A stretch of DNA of 64,000 nucleotides. Origin: Chamaecyparis obtusa (lineage: Eukaryota > Streptophyta > Pinopsida > Cupressales > Cupressaceae). Where the stretch lies: contig BSBK01001116.1 in NCBI GenBank assembly GCA_027943335.1, positions 201,001 to 265,000 of the forward strand, written 5' to 3'. Position numbers and translations under genes: made by a program. Below are positions 11,356-23,503 of the stretch, one piece after another. Every line of letters starts with the position of its first letter. The first letter of the stretch is position 1. Under the pieces are notes generated by a model. It was not told the DNA's origin and ran no database searches. It saw only the letters and a list, made by a program, of their open reading frames with translations.

Positions 11356-14300
11356 TTTAACCCCCACTTTTGCGAGAGTATGAGACAAACTCATTCTTAT
11401 GGTAAAGAAAGAGAAATAAGAATGAATGATGAGAGAGATGATGAACAAAGAATCACAAAGATATAAGACATCACCACGTTTAAGGACATAAGCCCCTAAA
11501 CCAAGGATCTTAACTCCACATCCATGCACAAGGGCACAAAAAGAAAAAGAACAGAAAAAATATACAACACACAAAAAGGGGTTAGTACTAAAAAAAAACT
11601 TCAAATCAACTAGTGAAAGAGACCATGACCAGAAATGTCCCATCCACTAATATCATGTCTATAAAGCTATTGCAAGACCACAAGTGATCGCATAGGAAGA
11701 ACAAGAGAATTGCCAAAGACGATACCAACTCCATGGTCTAACATACTAGCACAACCATGAGAGAAGAGAGAAAGAGGGGGGGTATGATTACCTAGCCCAA
11801 TAAGATTGTATGCCTTACTATATGAAACACACAAAGTGTGAACACCATGCCCAGTAAGATTACATGTCTTACTATGGACCACACAAAGAGAATGTTACAA
11901 AAGATGGCATTAAATTTTTTAGCAAGTTTTTGTTCCATGCTAGTCAAGTTCACCTTGATAAATTTTCACATAGGGCAGCTCTATTTTGTGCACATGGTAG
12001 CTTTGAAAGTGTCTTTGGAATTGCCATCTTTGTCATTGTTATGGATTGGAAATGTCAGTTTTGTTTTTGTTATAGCTTTGCAAATAATGTGCATAATGTG
12101 CAAGAGAGGTTGTATGTATTCACCCTCCTTCTAATGGAACCATAGGAGACATCATAAGGAAGAGAATCAAGGATACCTACTTCCAACAATAAGAAGATAT
12201 CCTTAATGTAAAAATTTATTCTATAAACTTAGCTAAGAGTGTTGATTCATATGAGCTAAGAGAATAGATAATCATGAAAGGATATTCCTCTTGTGAGAAG
12301 AGACCCTTGAAAGGAAGAGATCTTGGCTACAATACATCTACCTACAAGAGGAGTTCTTCAATAAATATAACATCTTTAAGAAAAAGAGGGGGAGGAGAAT
12401 AATAATGCATCTATTTATCCCCCTATTACTAGGTGAAATATTGATTCTTGATGAAGGATGCCAAACTTTGAAACTCATAGTAAAGGAAGTTGTTTATAAT
12501 TAACATATTTTTGCAAATAAGGAAGAGGTTGTGATCAAGGATGTACACCTCTTGTATAAGAGATAATACCAAATCAAAATGAACAATTATTTATAAGAAA
12601 ATAATGTCACATCATAAACAAATGCCATAGTATTAAGGAAAGTAGATCCTTAGACAAAAGAAAAAAAGAATGTACAAGAAACCTTTCCCTCCAAGTGTGA
12701 AGGCAAGAGAAAATATATAATAAAACCCTAAATGATAGTGACTTTATAATAGATATACAATTCCAAGAAAAATAAGCCGTACCAACCATATTAAAGCTAG
12801 AAAATACATCACATATAAAGTAAACAAGTCATCAAGGAAAGAAATAAAATGATAAGGATTATTATTTAATGATATACATGCCCTTTAAGGCATGGAAAGT
12901 ATTTGTTAAGAAATGATGTAAGGATCTTGTATGAAACAAGGTATCTCATGCTAGAAAGAATGTAGCATCATAAAATAATACCAATCCATAGAGATGAAAG
13001 AGAAAAAAGGATGTCATCTTATATCTACTTAGTGGTAACCTTGAGTATATAAGATATGCACTTCTGAGAAAGGAAGAAATTGTAAGGAGGATATTAATCT
13101 CATCAAGGAGAAAGATCCTAAACAACTCCATACATGGGAGGACATCATACGTATATAAAAGAGATGAGAAACAAAGAGATAAAGGATCCATTAAAGGAGA
13201 GTGATCCTAAGTGATATGTCTTTAATAATAGACATGTATATATTCAAGAAAGAATAAGGTTGCAACCAGGGATGAAAATCCTTGTGTAAAACAAAAAAAC
13301 CTTGCAAGAAAGGATATCTTATTATAAAAGACACAAGATCACAATGGATATTGAATGCATAAAAAGGAAAAAAAGAGACACATTAAGTTCCCTAAGTGGT
13401 TTCCCATGTATAAAAGACACGTGCTTGCAAGAAAACATAAAAAATGCATGCTAGAAGGATGTCATTATATAAAACAAACATGCTAACAAAGGGAAGAAAT
13501 TCTGTCCCTAAAATAAGGAAGAAATAATGATGACCTCTTGCTCCCCAGTTGAGAGAACAAGAGGGAAATTTCCTATTATGATTTCCTCAAGATAATTACA
13601 CAAAGAGTTTTTAAAATAATGGAGAGCAACATAATAGGAAAAATAATGGCTAATATCTTCCTTGGATATGAAGAATTTGTATGATATCCGGTGTTACATG
13701 AAGGAGGCTTCTACGAATCAAGTTGTAAATATATTATCTAAATTCAACACAATCACAAATAGAATTCCTATTAGAACAATGAAAAGAGCATGAAAATTCA
13801 CCATTAGGAGTATGTGGGTTTTGATAGAATCTATAAGGAAATCATATCCTAGAATGATTCTTTATATTTATATAAATTCATCTAGCCAAAGCTTCATGGT
13901 CATCATAAGGTGAAGGATCATGAGATGGTGTTGGAAAGAGAATGTTAAGAGGTGGTATTGGTTGGGAGACATGGTTATCTTGAGGCACATGATACTTGTT
14001 AGGAGGATTATGAGGAGCCTTAAGGATATGGTCACTAAATCCTTGATCATGTTGAGCAGGATGAAAAGTAGAAGGTAACTTATCTTGAGGTTGATGAGTG
14101 GAAGGAAGAGAAGTGTGGATGGTTTCTCTAGGAAAATATTCATCCTTATTATCCTTAATTTGGGAGGAAGAAGGTGGATTATCCCTTATGTTTGGAGAGA
14201 AATTATATAGGAAATGTCTAACATCCTAATCATGAATAATGCTTTGAATGTTTTGATAAGAATACAAGTATTAATTTCCACAAGATCCTTAGACGCTAGA

Positions 14301-14904
14301 TTTGGAGGGATGAGATTAGGGAGATTAGCATTAGGATCATTAAGAAATACCCTCATGTTATCTATATATTGCATGAATTTAGTTAAAATGTGAAGAATAA
14401 ACACACATGAAATATTGATAACATTTTTCAAATATGCCTTCTAATGAAGAGATATATTGGTTAACCTCATTGTGCCATATGCAAGAATACCATGAAGGAA
14501 TACAAATGTAACAAAATGAAAAAGGATTTGATTCCCTCCATGTTTTTGATAAAGAGAGGTAAGAAGAAAGGTAATGACATAATTAATTGCACACCAATCC
14601 AATTTAGAGAGTTCCATGTTAAAAAAATCAAAGCTAAATCTAAAAATAGGAAAATGGGAAAGATAGGATCTACTATGATGCAAAGAAAATCAATGCATAC
14701 AATATATATTACCAAAGAAGATTGAACTAAAAAATCAAAAAGTATAATGTGTGAAAGCGTCAGGTTCACCAAAATGTAATGGTGACCAGGATATATCTAG
14801 ATTCATACAATGTGATAAAGCTATTTTAGCAAACAAGGAGATCTAGACACCAAATCACAATAGGGATGTAATGCACCGGGTTCACAAAAATGCGATGTGT
14901 AAAA
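11356..14904 (-). other. Internal region of the minus-strand element, gag-like remnants only
   Basis: Mostly stop-ridden on both strands. About 12530-13510 contains loosely repeated segments with motifs such as ataaaagacaca and cttgcaagaaaggat, suggesting a very degenerate tandem repeat of roughly 70-80 bp. A Pro/His/Gln-rich frame (13870-14160, -) is the best coding trace. 14750-14905 holds two partial copies of a ggttcac(c)aaaatg...atggtga motif near the expected primer-site end of the LTR, with no clear primer site. Confidence 0.45.
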
Positions 14905-15569
14905 TGGTGATCAATGGTAGAATGCCAAATTCAACATACATTAGAATACCTAACTCCCAAAATATTGAATCCAATTAGCACAATTGAGAAAGAAAGGGTG
15001 CAAATTTGTGATCTACACAATGTGGAGTTTTGGTGGTTCCTTATGAGAAAGATGATGATGATATGTAAAATTGATAAATGAATAAGTAAAGAAAATGCAA
15101 TAAGAGAAATGAAATTACCTTGGAACTAGGAGAGAATAGGTGAACTTCAAATCTGGGTTTCTTTGTCACAAAGTTTTCAGGAACAAAAACCATTCTGGAT
15201 CAAGAACCCTGAGGTCTAGATCTCCTAACTGTGAAATTTGTAGATTCCTAGGATGATGCAAAATAAAGTCGACCTTGTCCCAAAAATTCAGCCTTGTCTT
15301 AGAGATCCAAAATTAGGTGAATACTATAGAAAATTAGTCACTGGTTCCAAATCTCTCGCAATCTAGATCTGAAACTCTGCCACCTGCTCTTACACACAAA
15401 AAAGAAGGGGAAATTATTGTGGGAAGGGTCTTGCCTTGGTAAAGCCCCTGTATAAGAATTAACCTTGAAATTAAATAGATTTCATTGAAATAATGCTATC
15501 ATGTAGCAAATATTAGCTCTAAACAAATGGAATATATCATACCATGTAGATGCAATTGCCCTTAGAATG
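14905..15569 (-). repeat. Partial 5' LTR of the minus-strand element
   Basis: Collinear with 9832 onward: tggtgatcaatggtag, then a shared stretch around gggtgcaaatttgtgatcta and ccttggaactaggagagaat. It stops at cttagaatg, where element C begins. The remainder of the LTR is not found elsewhere in the window. Confidence 0.7.
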
Positions 15570-15939
15570 TGATGGTGCAGGAGCACCTATTCATTGGATG
15601 TTTTGTGAATAATTTGGTATTTATTTTTGGTTTTAATATTTTTTCAAGGTTGTATAAGGTCCTAAGGACCATTTGAAATCAATTGAATGCATTTTGTAAG
15701 GCTATTGAAGTTGTTAAGTTCATACTAACCTATAAGGCCTTGATAGAGTCAAACATGGTCAAACCAATCACATGTATCCAAATAGAGTTTTTTTATGTAA
15801 TTTGAGTCTTGAAGTCATTTTTAGCATGTTTGAAAGGTTTTGGGTCATTTGAATAAGAATTGTAAAAGTTGTTCAAAAGTAGTCAAAATTGTCATGACAA
15901 CTTTTGCAACTTGATGATAACTTTTTAAAAGTTTGTTAA

Positions 15940-17122
15940 TGTAATACCCCAAAAATGGGCTATAAGTTCATTAACCTCCTATATCATCAAATCATATGAA
16001 ATCGACATCAAAGTCCTAATCTAAGGCACATCTAAACATCATCAAATCTAATTGATTATCTTAAATTTTGCATCGGGGAATATTCCTAGTAATATTTCTA
16101 ATTATCTTAATTATCTTTAATTTTATAATTATTTGGCAATAAATCACATTTATCCTAAAGTTTGATTAATTGAATATTTTCATATTTAATTAATTAGATT
16201 TAATATTTGCCACTTAATTGTGTAATTAAATTTAATTATATCTATTATTAATTGTATTATTTAATTTTGACAATAAATCTAATATCATATGAATAATTGA
16301 TTAAATTCTTATTTAATTAATTAAAGCAAGTTGTCATTATTTAATAATATAGTTTTTAATAAAATTTTGATTAAATAATTGATTAACCCATAAATCAATT
16401 GTTTTATTTTTAAAAGCAGTTAAGTTGGAAATAAATCACTTTATTATTAAATTAATTCATAAATAAAACATGCACAATCATAAAAGCAAACAACTATCAA
16501 TTATCAATTAAAGCTAAACTCTATTTTGAGTTAAAACTTAGCTTTTGCATGTTTTTGTGAGTTAATTATCTTTTATTTAAAAATAACTCAAAAATCAAGT
16601 TGAGTTATTTGAGTGATTTATGGCTTTTTCCCATGCACCTCCAAAGCTCTGGATTTCTATAAATTAAAGGCTCAGCTCTTCACAAATCATCTCATATTTT
16701 GCACAATCACGCTGGAGAATTGGAATTGAAGAATCAAAGCTCTTGCGAATCGACATTTTTGTGAGATCAATCTTATTTTTGCATTCATATTTCATATCAT
16801 TTCTAGATTAGCATAGCATATCAAGTTTTTCATATTAGCATAGATTCATATCAAGTTTTCATTCTTATTGCATAGAAAATATCAAAAATATAGATTAATT
16901 GCATTTATTCCATATCTAGAATTGCATTCAAATCCTTCATTTAGGTGTCGTCTAGGTCACTGATCTCGATTACAATCTGAGAACATTAATCTCGCACCTA
17001 TTAGAAGGCAGTAAATCGCTTGGTTAGATAGCTTTCAATTTTGCACGATTTTGATTATCACTAACCTCTAATGTTTTACTGAGTGTTGTGTTTACAGATC
17101 AGGTACAATTTTCACACACACA
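15940..17122 (+). repeat. 5' LTR of the Tat-like element
   Basis: Very AT-rich U3 with many TTAATTAA-like tracts. A TATA-like box (tctataaatt) lies near 16657. It ends ttttcacacacaca. Differences from the 3' LTR that I can see: a T/C in caaagctctgg, G/A in tttactgagtg, and C/G in ggtacaatttt. Confidence 0.95.
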
Positions 17123-17126
17123 TTTC

Positions 17127-17144
17127 TGGCGCCCACCGTGGGGC
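17127..17144 (+). promoter_or_regulatory. Primer binding site-like motif
   Basis: TGGCGCCCACCGTGGGGC begins four bases after the LTR. The TGGCGCC start is usual for plant Tat/Athila-type elements. I cannot assign the tRNA with certainty. Confidence 0.75.
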
Positions 17145-19748
17145 AACCCACCTTTGCATGCTAGTTTTGATTTTTTTGGGAGCTAAAACCCTAAAGTTTC
17201 AAAGATTTAATTTTATCTCCCAAACGGCTTGGAATTTTGGTCTGAATTTTTTTTTTCAGGTTGGTGACATGTCATGGAAGCTACAGTAAAAAATTTAGAA
17301 TTTTCTGAGATGTTTTGAATTTTTAATAATTTTTTCTTTAAATTCTGGAAAAAATTAATATCTGACGCAAATCAGCATATTTTTCGAAAAATTTTATATT
17401 TTCGGAAAGATCTTTAAATTATACAGGGTGTCCATTCTTTGTGTTTTAAATTTGGATATGATATCATAGCTCAAATAGTCAATTTACAAAAACTAGTCTG
17501 TATTGATAAAATGGGTCTCTAGGACACAAATGAAGAGGTTTTTCTAAAAATTTTACATTTTTGGAAAGCTCTCTATTTTTTAGTAGGGGTCTCTATTCTG
17601 AATTTCTATTTTTGTGGCCAAAATCATATCAAAAAAATTAGATCTTGTTGACTAGGTCAAATGCAAAAAAAAAAAAAAAGTTTTGTGATGGGTATGCACT
17701 TATTTTTTTTACATGGTTCAATGAATGATATGAGTTGTCATTTGGGTTGATTGCTGGTTATTATTACTGATAATAATTGATTTTTAGAGCTAACCCTATG
17801 GTTTTCATAAGTTGAATATATTTTGCATATCTTGTTTGCTTGTTTGCTTGTTGGAGAGTTCGTCACTTGCTTGCATGGAAAAGCTCAACAAAAATTGCTA
17901 AAAATCAAGTAAAATCTACTAAGCGCATTGCAAGGATCCCAGGTATTCTCCTTCATCTAATAATATTTTGATTTGGGACTTAAAATAAATCTCTTATGTG
18001 TCAAGCTTGTGTGCATCTTTTCATGCTTTTGATCTATTTCTACACACTTGCATAATTGATACTAGGTTGTGAACCCTTAAAGATTCATTAAGTAGTCTTA
18101 GAATAATTGTGATTGATCTTGATTGCTATCTTGGGTTATTGGAATCGCTAATCCGCCGGCCCCTCATTTTCACCCCGTGGTTGCAATCTCAGCGCCATAA
18201 AAGGGAGGGGTCAACAGGACAGAAGCGTTAAATGTTCCACTTGGCAACCCTTTTGTGCTTTTAGGAACTCACTTGTTTTCTAAGTTGTGGACTTGTTTTT
18301 AGCTTGTGTGAGGTGTTAAGTGTTCCACCTTGTGGACTCATCTCATATTCGCTTTAAACGTTAAGTGTTCCTCTTTCTACTTTTTGGATGCTTTTGGTAG
18401 ATTTGTTTTCGGAACATACATCTGTGCTCACATAGTAATTAGGCCCTATGAACACTATTTGTGATTCTTGAGAGATTGGATTCCTAGCGAAATCCTTCTT
18501 GACGATAGAATCCTTGTAGGTAGGGAGGATACTTAGTGCGTTTCACATTCAACTTAGTTAGTGAGTCTTCTCTTATTGATCGACACATTCTCTCTCCGGA
18601 GAGGTTGATAGATCACGTGGGGTTGATATCACGAGCTTTGGTGAATCAAAATTGGTTAGTGCGTCTTCTCTTATTGATTGATACATTCTCTCCCCGGAGA
18701 GGTTGATAGATCACGTGGAGTTGATATCACAGACCTTGGTGGAACAAAACTTTGTCTTAGCGTGTCGGATTAATCTGCTTGCTTTGTTTGGGTTAAAAGT
18801 GAAGAGGTGTCAAAACCTTGAATCTGGAGCCAAGTCCCCTTGTGGTATACTATTGTGAGTCATCTTTAGAGAGGGTTAACCGTAGCGGACAATCCCTTCA
18901 CAGGGCAAACTGCATTGACGGAACCTCAAGCAGTAATAGCCATTTTTGCCATGGTAGTGACAGCCGCTATATAAATGTCCTTGTGGAAGAAATCTCCACG
19001 GGTATGGTTCATTGTTGGGTTGTCAGATCTCCCTAGCAGCTCTTGAAGATTAAGTTCTCGGACTGTGTCAAAACCCTGGTGCGCCGGGATTGGAGTTCAC
19101 CCCTTTGAATCATAAAAGTTGCAGAGTCAAACCATTACTAAAAACCCTAGAGAGGCCAATTTTTCATTCTCAGGTGTATGTGTGTTATTGCAAAACTTTT
19201 CAGAACATACACAATTAGTACTCTCAGGGATTAGCACAATTTGGTCACTTGATTGTTCATGCGCAAGGTTGTTTTTGCCCTTGTTCATTATTTTCACACG
19301 TGCTTGGAATCACTTGCTTGCTGTTCTGCGTGCTTATTTATCTACTTGGCTATTAAAAATGATCAAATCTGGTATAACTTTTAAAATCTGGACAATACAA
19401 TTTGCAAACAATCCAAAACTGAAGACCTTAAATTTTGCAAAAATTGACGTAAAATCTTTTCTGGAGTCAAAAGTCATTTCAGAAAGTCAAAACCCTATTA
19501 GCAACTGTCGTATGAGTTTTGTCAATTGTCGTTTTATTGCTACCCAACTGTCGTACGAGTTTAGCAACTGTCGTTTCATAGACTACCCAGTGTCGTACGA
19601 GTCTGCAAAGTGTCGTTTGAAAAAATTTGAGAGAGTTGTTAGAAATTGTCAAATTGCAAGATATCCAATGTTTCCAGCCTAGTTCCAGAATCTGTCAAAA
19701 ATATCATTGTGTCAAGAACAGATCAGTAGCTATTGAGAATTAGTACAC
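17145..19748 (+). other. Long 5' leader of the Tat-like element, with internal repeats
   Basis: About 2.6 kb without a convincing coding frame. It contains a direct repeat of 98-bp period (18561 and 18659; shared gttgatagatcacgtgg and gttgatatcac), and around 19500-19620 a cluster of short repeats of the form aactgtcgtacgagttt. An open frame at 19119-19682 has no ATG start and ordinary leader composition, so I treat it as incidental. Ogre/Tat elements commonly have long leaders and an extra ORF before gag. Confidence 0.6.
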
Positions 19749-22004
19749 ATGTCTCAAAGAATCAGTAAACAAGAGGAAGAAGCTCTGATCGCCACTATAA
19801 TGAAACAGATACATGCTATGCAAGTCCAGCTTGACAAACTTGGGAAAGAAAAGGAACCTCTATACTCTTTTCCATTTGATAAAGACTTGTACATGTCACC
19901 ATGCCCCCAGAAAAAAATTGAGCAATATGATACCTCTTCCATAGAGAGTGACACATCTAGCTTTGGAGACTATGATGACTATGACGACAGACAACGTAAT
20001 GATACCTATGACACCTCTATTCTTAAGAGTCCTCCTCATCGTTCATTCCTGCTTACTACAAATGGGCCGTCACATTGGATAGATCGTGATGGTGATCCAT
20101 ATGATTCTGATTTTGAAAGAGATTTTGATGGCTTTTGTGGACAATACCTTGATGATGATCCATCTACTACTGCTGAGGACTATAAAATACATCGTGCTAG
20201 CTTGAAACGTCAATATTATAAGGATCTCTCCTCTAAGAACTCTCAGACTGAAAATAAAGATTACACTCTCAAGCAAGATCATGTTAATGTTGGACCTTTG
20301 TCTAGTGATGGTTCCCTTCCATCCCCTACTTCCTCCAATACCCATACATTTCCTAAAGCTTCCGAGTCTTTCAAATCTTTCACAAAACCTTCATTTGACA
20401 CAAGCCTTGATACTTTTCATGTGGTTCCCTATAGTTATCCCCCAGGGCTACCTCTTAAAGAAACTCAAGCTAACCTTCACTTGGCTGCAAAGACTTTCAA
20501 TAATGATAAATCTAAAGAGCCTAAGCCTTCATATGCTATAATCCCTACTTCAGCTAGTCCTCCACCATCTCTTCCAAAGTCATCCATACAATCCCAACAT
20601 GCTTCCTTGTCCTTAGAAGTGGCTCCATGTCAAGAGGACTCTAAAAATGATAAAGAAAAGTACATAAAGAAAGATCAAGATCAAGAACCCTCCATGTCAT
20701 CCACTCCTTTTCCCAATGTCTCTTATCTGCCTCAGGGTTCTTTTGATCCTGTACCCCCTTTTTCATGCATTCCACCATGTCTTAAGTCTTCACCTAAGCA
20801 AGATCAAGCTACTACTTACACTGTTGAGCTTATTGACAATCAAAATAACCTTACTACACTTGCACTTTCCAAAGATGATACTTCCATTAAGGTTGGTAAA
20901 AATAGTGTTCCTTCCAATGTTAAGCCTATTGAAAATCAAAAGAAAAATTATGTGCTTGTGCTATCCAAAGATCCTTGTCAAGATCAAAGTCTTCCATCTT
21001 CTTGTTCTACCACTCCATGTTCACTTCCACTTTCTACTCTTCCTAAGTCTTCGCAAGCTTTGAATGATCCTATCAAAGAAAATGCTCTTATTCAAGATGT
21101 CCATGATTCTATTGAAGATCCTAATGCTCACTCTAAAGATGCTGATATCCTTGGTTGTCATATAGATGCTGATGAACTTATTGATTATCCTTTTGTGTCT
21201 TCCACTTCCATCCTTGGACCTCTTCCACCACTACAAAGATCTTCACGCCTTCCTTCCATCTTGGGTCCTTATGTCCCTTCACTTTCCCCTCCTAACTCTC
21301 CTAATTTTCCATCCATCTTGGGTCCTTACATACCTCCATCTCCCATCTTTCCTCAAGATCAACATAGATGCATACCCTTGAATCCTTTTCATCCAACCAC
21401 CCATCTAAACCAGTCATATCCTCCCTCTTCCACAAATCCCAAGTCTTTTGGAAGTAACTTGAATGTTCAATACAAGAAAAAGAAGCAATACAAGAATCCA
21501 TCAAAAAAAGAATATCACCATGTCTCCTCTCATAGACATGGAAGCATAAAGTCAAAAGAAATATCTAAGAAAAAAACTACAAGACAAGTATGGGTTCCAA
21601 AATCCATCATTCAAGATATTCTCTCTAGATCATCAAAAGGAAATAAAAATCCTAAGGCTATATGGATTCCAAAGTCTCTCTTGAAAGAGTCTGGTGTTGA
21701 ACAAAAAGTAAAATTGACATTCAAGCTTCCAAAGGCTTCCACTTCATCTCCCTCCAAAAATATTCTTCCATTTCATGTGCCCAAACCTCAACCTCTGCTA
21801 TCCATTCGCCATATTCCTTCACGTATTCCTTCATTCACATTTCCTCCACCCTCTCGCTACCCTTCAAGGTGTGTGTTTACATTGATCTTGCCTTCCTTTC
21901 CACCTACCCTTTCACAATCCTTCCATGCATTATCCTTCTACCTTCTATCATTTTTTTTCATTTGCCTATTCCTCCTATCTTCCATCCTCACTCGCTTTAC
22001 ATAA
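19749..22004 (+). CDS. Intact 751-aa ORF of unknown function in the Tat-like element
   Basis: ATG 19749 to TAA 22004, uninterrupted. Residues about 1-40 look helical and charged (QEEEALIATIMKQIHAM). An Asp/Tyr/Ser-rich acidic stretch (about 60-180) follows, then a long Ser/Pro/Lys-rich low-complexity middle. Three SILGP(L/Y) repeats lie at about 485-530, a Lys/His-rich basic segment at about 575-610, and paired W(V/I)PKS motifs near 615-640. The last 25 or so residues are strongly hydrophobic. I see no zinc knuckle, protease or RT motif. Position matches the extra ORF1 that Ogre/Tat elements carry upstream of gag; a divergent Gag is the alternative. Survival of a 2.25-kb frame in so recent an insertion suggests the source copy kept it open. 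Confidence 0.75.
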   Translation: MSQRISKQEEEALIATIMKQIHAMQVQLDKLGKEKEPLYSFPFDKDLYMSPCPQKKIEQYDTSSIESDTSSFGDYDDYDDRQRNDTYDTSILKSPPHRSFLLTTNGPSHWIDRDGDPYDSDFERDFDGFCGQYLDDDPSTTAEDYKIHRASLKRQYYKDLSSKNSQTENKDYTLKQDHVNVGPLSSDGSLPSPTSSNTHTFPKASESFKSFTKPSFDTSLDTFHVVPYSYPPGLPLKETQANLHLAAKTFNNDKSKEPKPSYAIIPTSASPPPSLPKSSIQSQHASLSLEVAPCQEDSKNDKEKYIKKDQDQEPSMSSTPFPNVSYLPQGSFDPVPPFSCIPPCLKSSPKQDQATTYTVELIDNQNNLTTLALSKDDTSIKVGKNSVPSNVKPIENQKKNYVLVLSKDPCQDQSLPSSCSTTPCSLPLSTLPKSSQALNDPIKENALIQDVHDSIEDPNAHSKDADILGCHIDADELIDYPFVSSTSILGPLPPLQRSSRLPSILGPYVPSLSPPNSPNFPSILGPYIPPSPIFPQDQHRCIPLNPFHPTTHLNQSYPPSSTNPKSFGSNLNVQYKKKKQYKNPSKKEYHHVSSHRHGSIKSKEISKKKTTRQVWVPKSIIQDILSRSSKGNKNPKAIWIPKSLLKESGVEQKVKLTFKLPKASTSSPSKNILPFHVPKPQPLLSIRHIPSRIPSFTFPPPSRYPSRCVFTLILPSFPPTLSQSFHALSFYLLSFFFICLFLLSSILTRFT

Positions 22005-22867
22005 AACCTTATCCTCCATTTTTCTCTTCCATCTCCCTTTCCCTATCAGCATCTTTGAGCATATCATTTTGAATCTTTGGCATATCATGGTTTATCCTTT
22101 CAAGGAGCATTACATAAAAAGCTTGCCTTCTTCCAAAAAAAAAAAAATTCAAAAAAAAAAAAAAAAAAAAGAAATGAAAAAAAAAAAAATATTGAAAATG
22201 TGCTTTGGTGAAAACCTGGAAACAGGCACCTTGGTAGCAAAAGTAAAGAGAAATAAATTCATCCTATGGTGAAAACCACTCCCTTGTGGCACCTTGGATA
22301 AGTACCATGATGAAAACCTAGCAATCAGGCATCATGCGTAGTTCTTCTACATATTTCATCCATTCCATCTTCTCTCTTTGATCTTGACAATGTTGATCTA
22401 TACACGAACATTTGGCTATTTTGTGAGCTATCTTATGATGACCTTGTTTTCATTGCTTCCATGTTTAGCCTTCATATCCATCTTCCTCCATTCATTTTCG
22501 CCTATGGCTATCCTTTTCCCCTTTGGTCTTGATCTAATAAAAAAAAAGAAAGAAAGAGTAAAACACAGTGCTATGAAGCCTCTTGACATGTCTACTCCTT
22601 TGGACTGCATCCTTTCCTGCTTTGGCATTACGCTTTTGTGACTTATCCTATGCTGGCCTTTCCCTGCTTGTCCAAATGTGCTTTACATGACAACTTTTCC
22701 CTAGCTTGGGTATTCTTGAGGAGTTTCCCCTTGAGGATTTCTCCTTCATTCTCTTGTCTTCCATCTCTTCCACCAACTTGTCAATCCCTCTTGTTCTCCA
22801 CATTGCTAGACATTGGGACTGCATGATATGATCTTGCTTGGGAGTTTGCAATGGAAAAAGATGCTAT
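22005..22867 (+). other. A-rich spacer with stem-loop motif copies
   Basis: Long A tracts (22133-22195) followed by three copies of a ggtgaaaacc...ggcacc motif (22200-22239, 22265-22296, 22303-22336). I see no coding signal. Confidence 0.6.
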
Positions 22868-22880
22868 CAAGTATACCAAG

Positions 22881-23040
22881 TATCAAAACAATTATCAGAA
22901 CCAGTATCAGAACAATTATCAAAATCAGTATCAGAATCAATATTAGAACCAGTATCAGAACAATTATCAGAATCAGTATCAGAATTAGTATCAGAATAAG
23001 TATCAGAACCAGTATCAGAACAAGTATCAGAATGGGCCTA
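22881..23040 (+). repeat. Short-period repeat encoding Tyr-Gln-Asn units
   Basis: About 24 imperfect six-base units (tatcag/aaccag/aacaat). In one frame they read YQNQYQNNYQNQ with two stops. They lead directly, with a frame change, into the integrase tail, suggesting that a deletion joined a low-complexity coding stretch to the end of pol. Confidence 0.75.
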
Positions 23041-23056
23041 CAGAACAAGTATCAGA

Positions 23057-23503
23057 ACACCTACTGGGGCTACACCTTTCGCTTTAGTTTATGGGTCTGA
23101 AGCGGTACTGCCTATTGAGGTTGAAATCCCATCACTCAGGATCAGAATGCATGGACTTGTCACTGATGAAGACTACAGAGTGTCGAGGTTACAAGAACTT
23201 GAACTACTAGATGAGCGCAGACAAGCAGCGTATGATCATCTCAAAGTGTATCAGAAAAGAATGTCTAGAGGCTACAACAAGAAAGTCAGACATAGAGAAT
23301 TTCAGGTTGGCGATCTAGTGTTGAGAGAAAATCCTAAAAATCAATCACATTGAGAACGCAAGGGGAAGTTCGAACCCAACTGGCTGGGTCCCTTTGTAAT
23401 CACTGCTACTTTTGGCTCTGGTGCCTATCAACTCTCAACGACTGAAGGAGAACAGCTCCGAGAACCAATCAACGTTCTCCATCTGAAGAAATTCTATGCC
23501 TAA
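23057..23503 (+). pseudogene. C-terminal remnant of Tat-type gypsy integrase
   Basis: One frame from TPTGATPFALVYG through SEAVLPIEVEIPS, QKRMSRGYNKKVR and FQVGDLVLR, then (after one TGA at 23351) GPFVI...GAYQL and a terminal KKFYA before TAA 23503. This is the characteristic end of Tat/Retand/Ogre integrases. The zinc-finger and D-D-E core are absent, so only about 148 codons remain. It identifies the lineage of the element. Confidence 0.88.

Larger units (their letters stand above)
7655..12482. repeat. Segmental duplication, copy A
   Basis: Aligns collinearly with 32873-38438, starting near gatatgcatgtttaac and ending at tttgaaactcatagta. Divergence is visible but modest, with short indels. 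Copy A lacks about 707 bp present in copy B (33767-34473) and has an 80-bp tandem duplication that copy B lacks. The duplicated unit joins a small gene-like block (8281-8739) to part of a minus-strand LTR element (9832 onward). The copies diverge at 12482/38438 because transposon X interrupts copy B. Confidence 0.9.
9832..15569 (-). mobile_element. Degraded minus-strand LTR retrotransposon, interrupted at 15570
   Basis: 9832-11355 and 14905-15569 are direct repeats sharing tggtgatcaatggta and about 660 bp beyond. Read on the minus strand, the LTR starts TGTATCATCC (11355) and ends GATCACCA (9832). Just before that start is a polypurine tract, AAAAGTGGGGGTTAAA. The second LTR is cut at 15570 by element C. 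The internal part (11356-14904) has only remnants: around 13870-14160 (-) a proline/histidine-rich gag-like frame is readable between stops. No RT or integrase motif is visible. Part of this element is duplicated as 35765-38438. Confidence 0.7.

Noticed and set aside
19119..19682. 187-codon plus-strand frame in the Tat-like leader
   Set aside because: No ATG start, no motif, and it overlaps the short repeats of the leader; treated as untranslated.
20070..20345. Minus-strand and alternate-frame ORFs inside 19749-22004
   Set aside because: Shadows of the 751-codon ORF.
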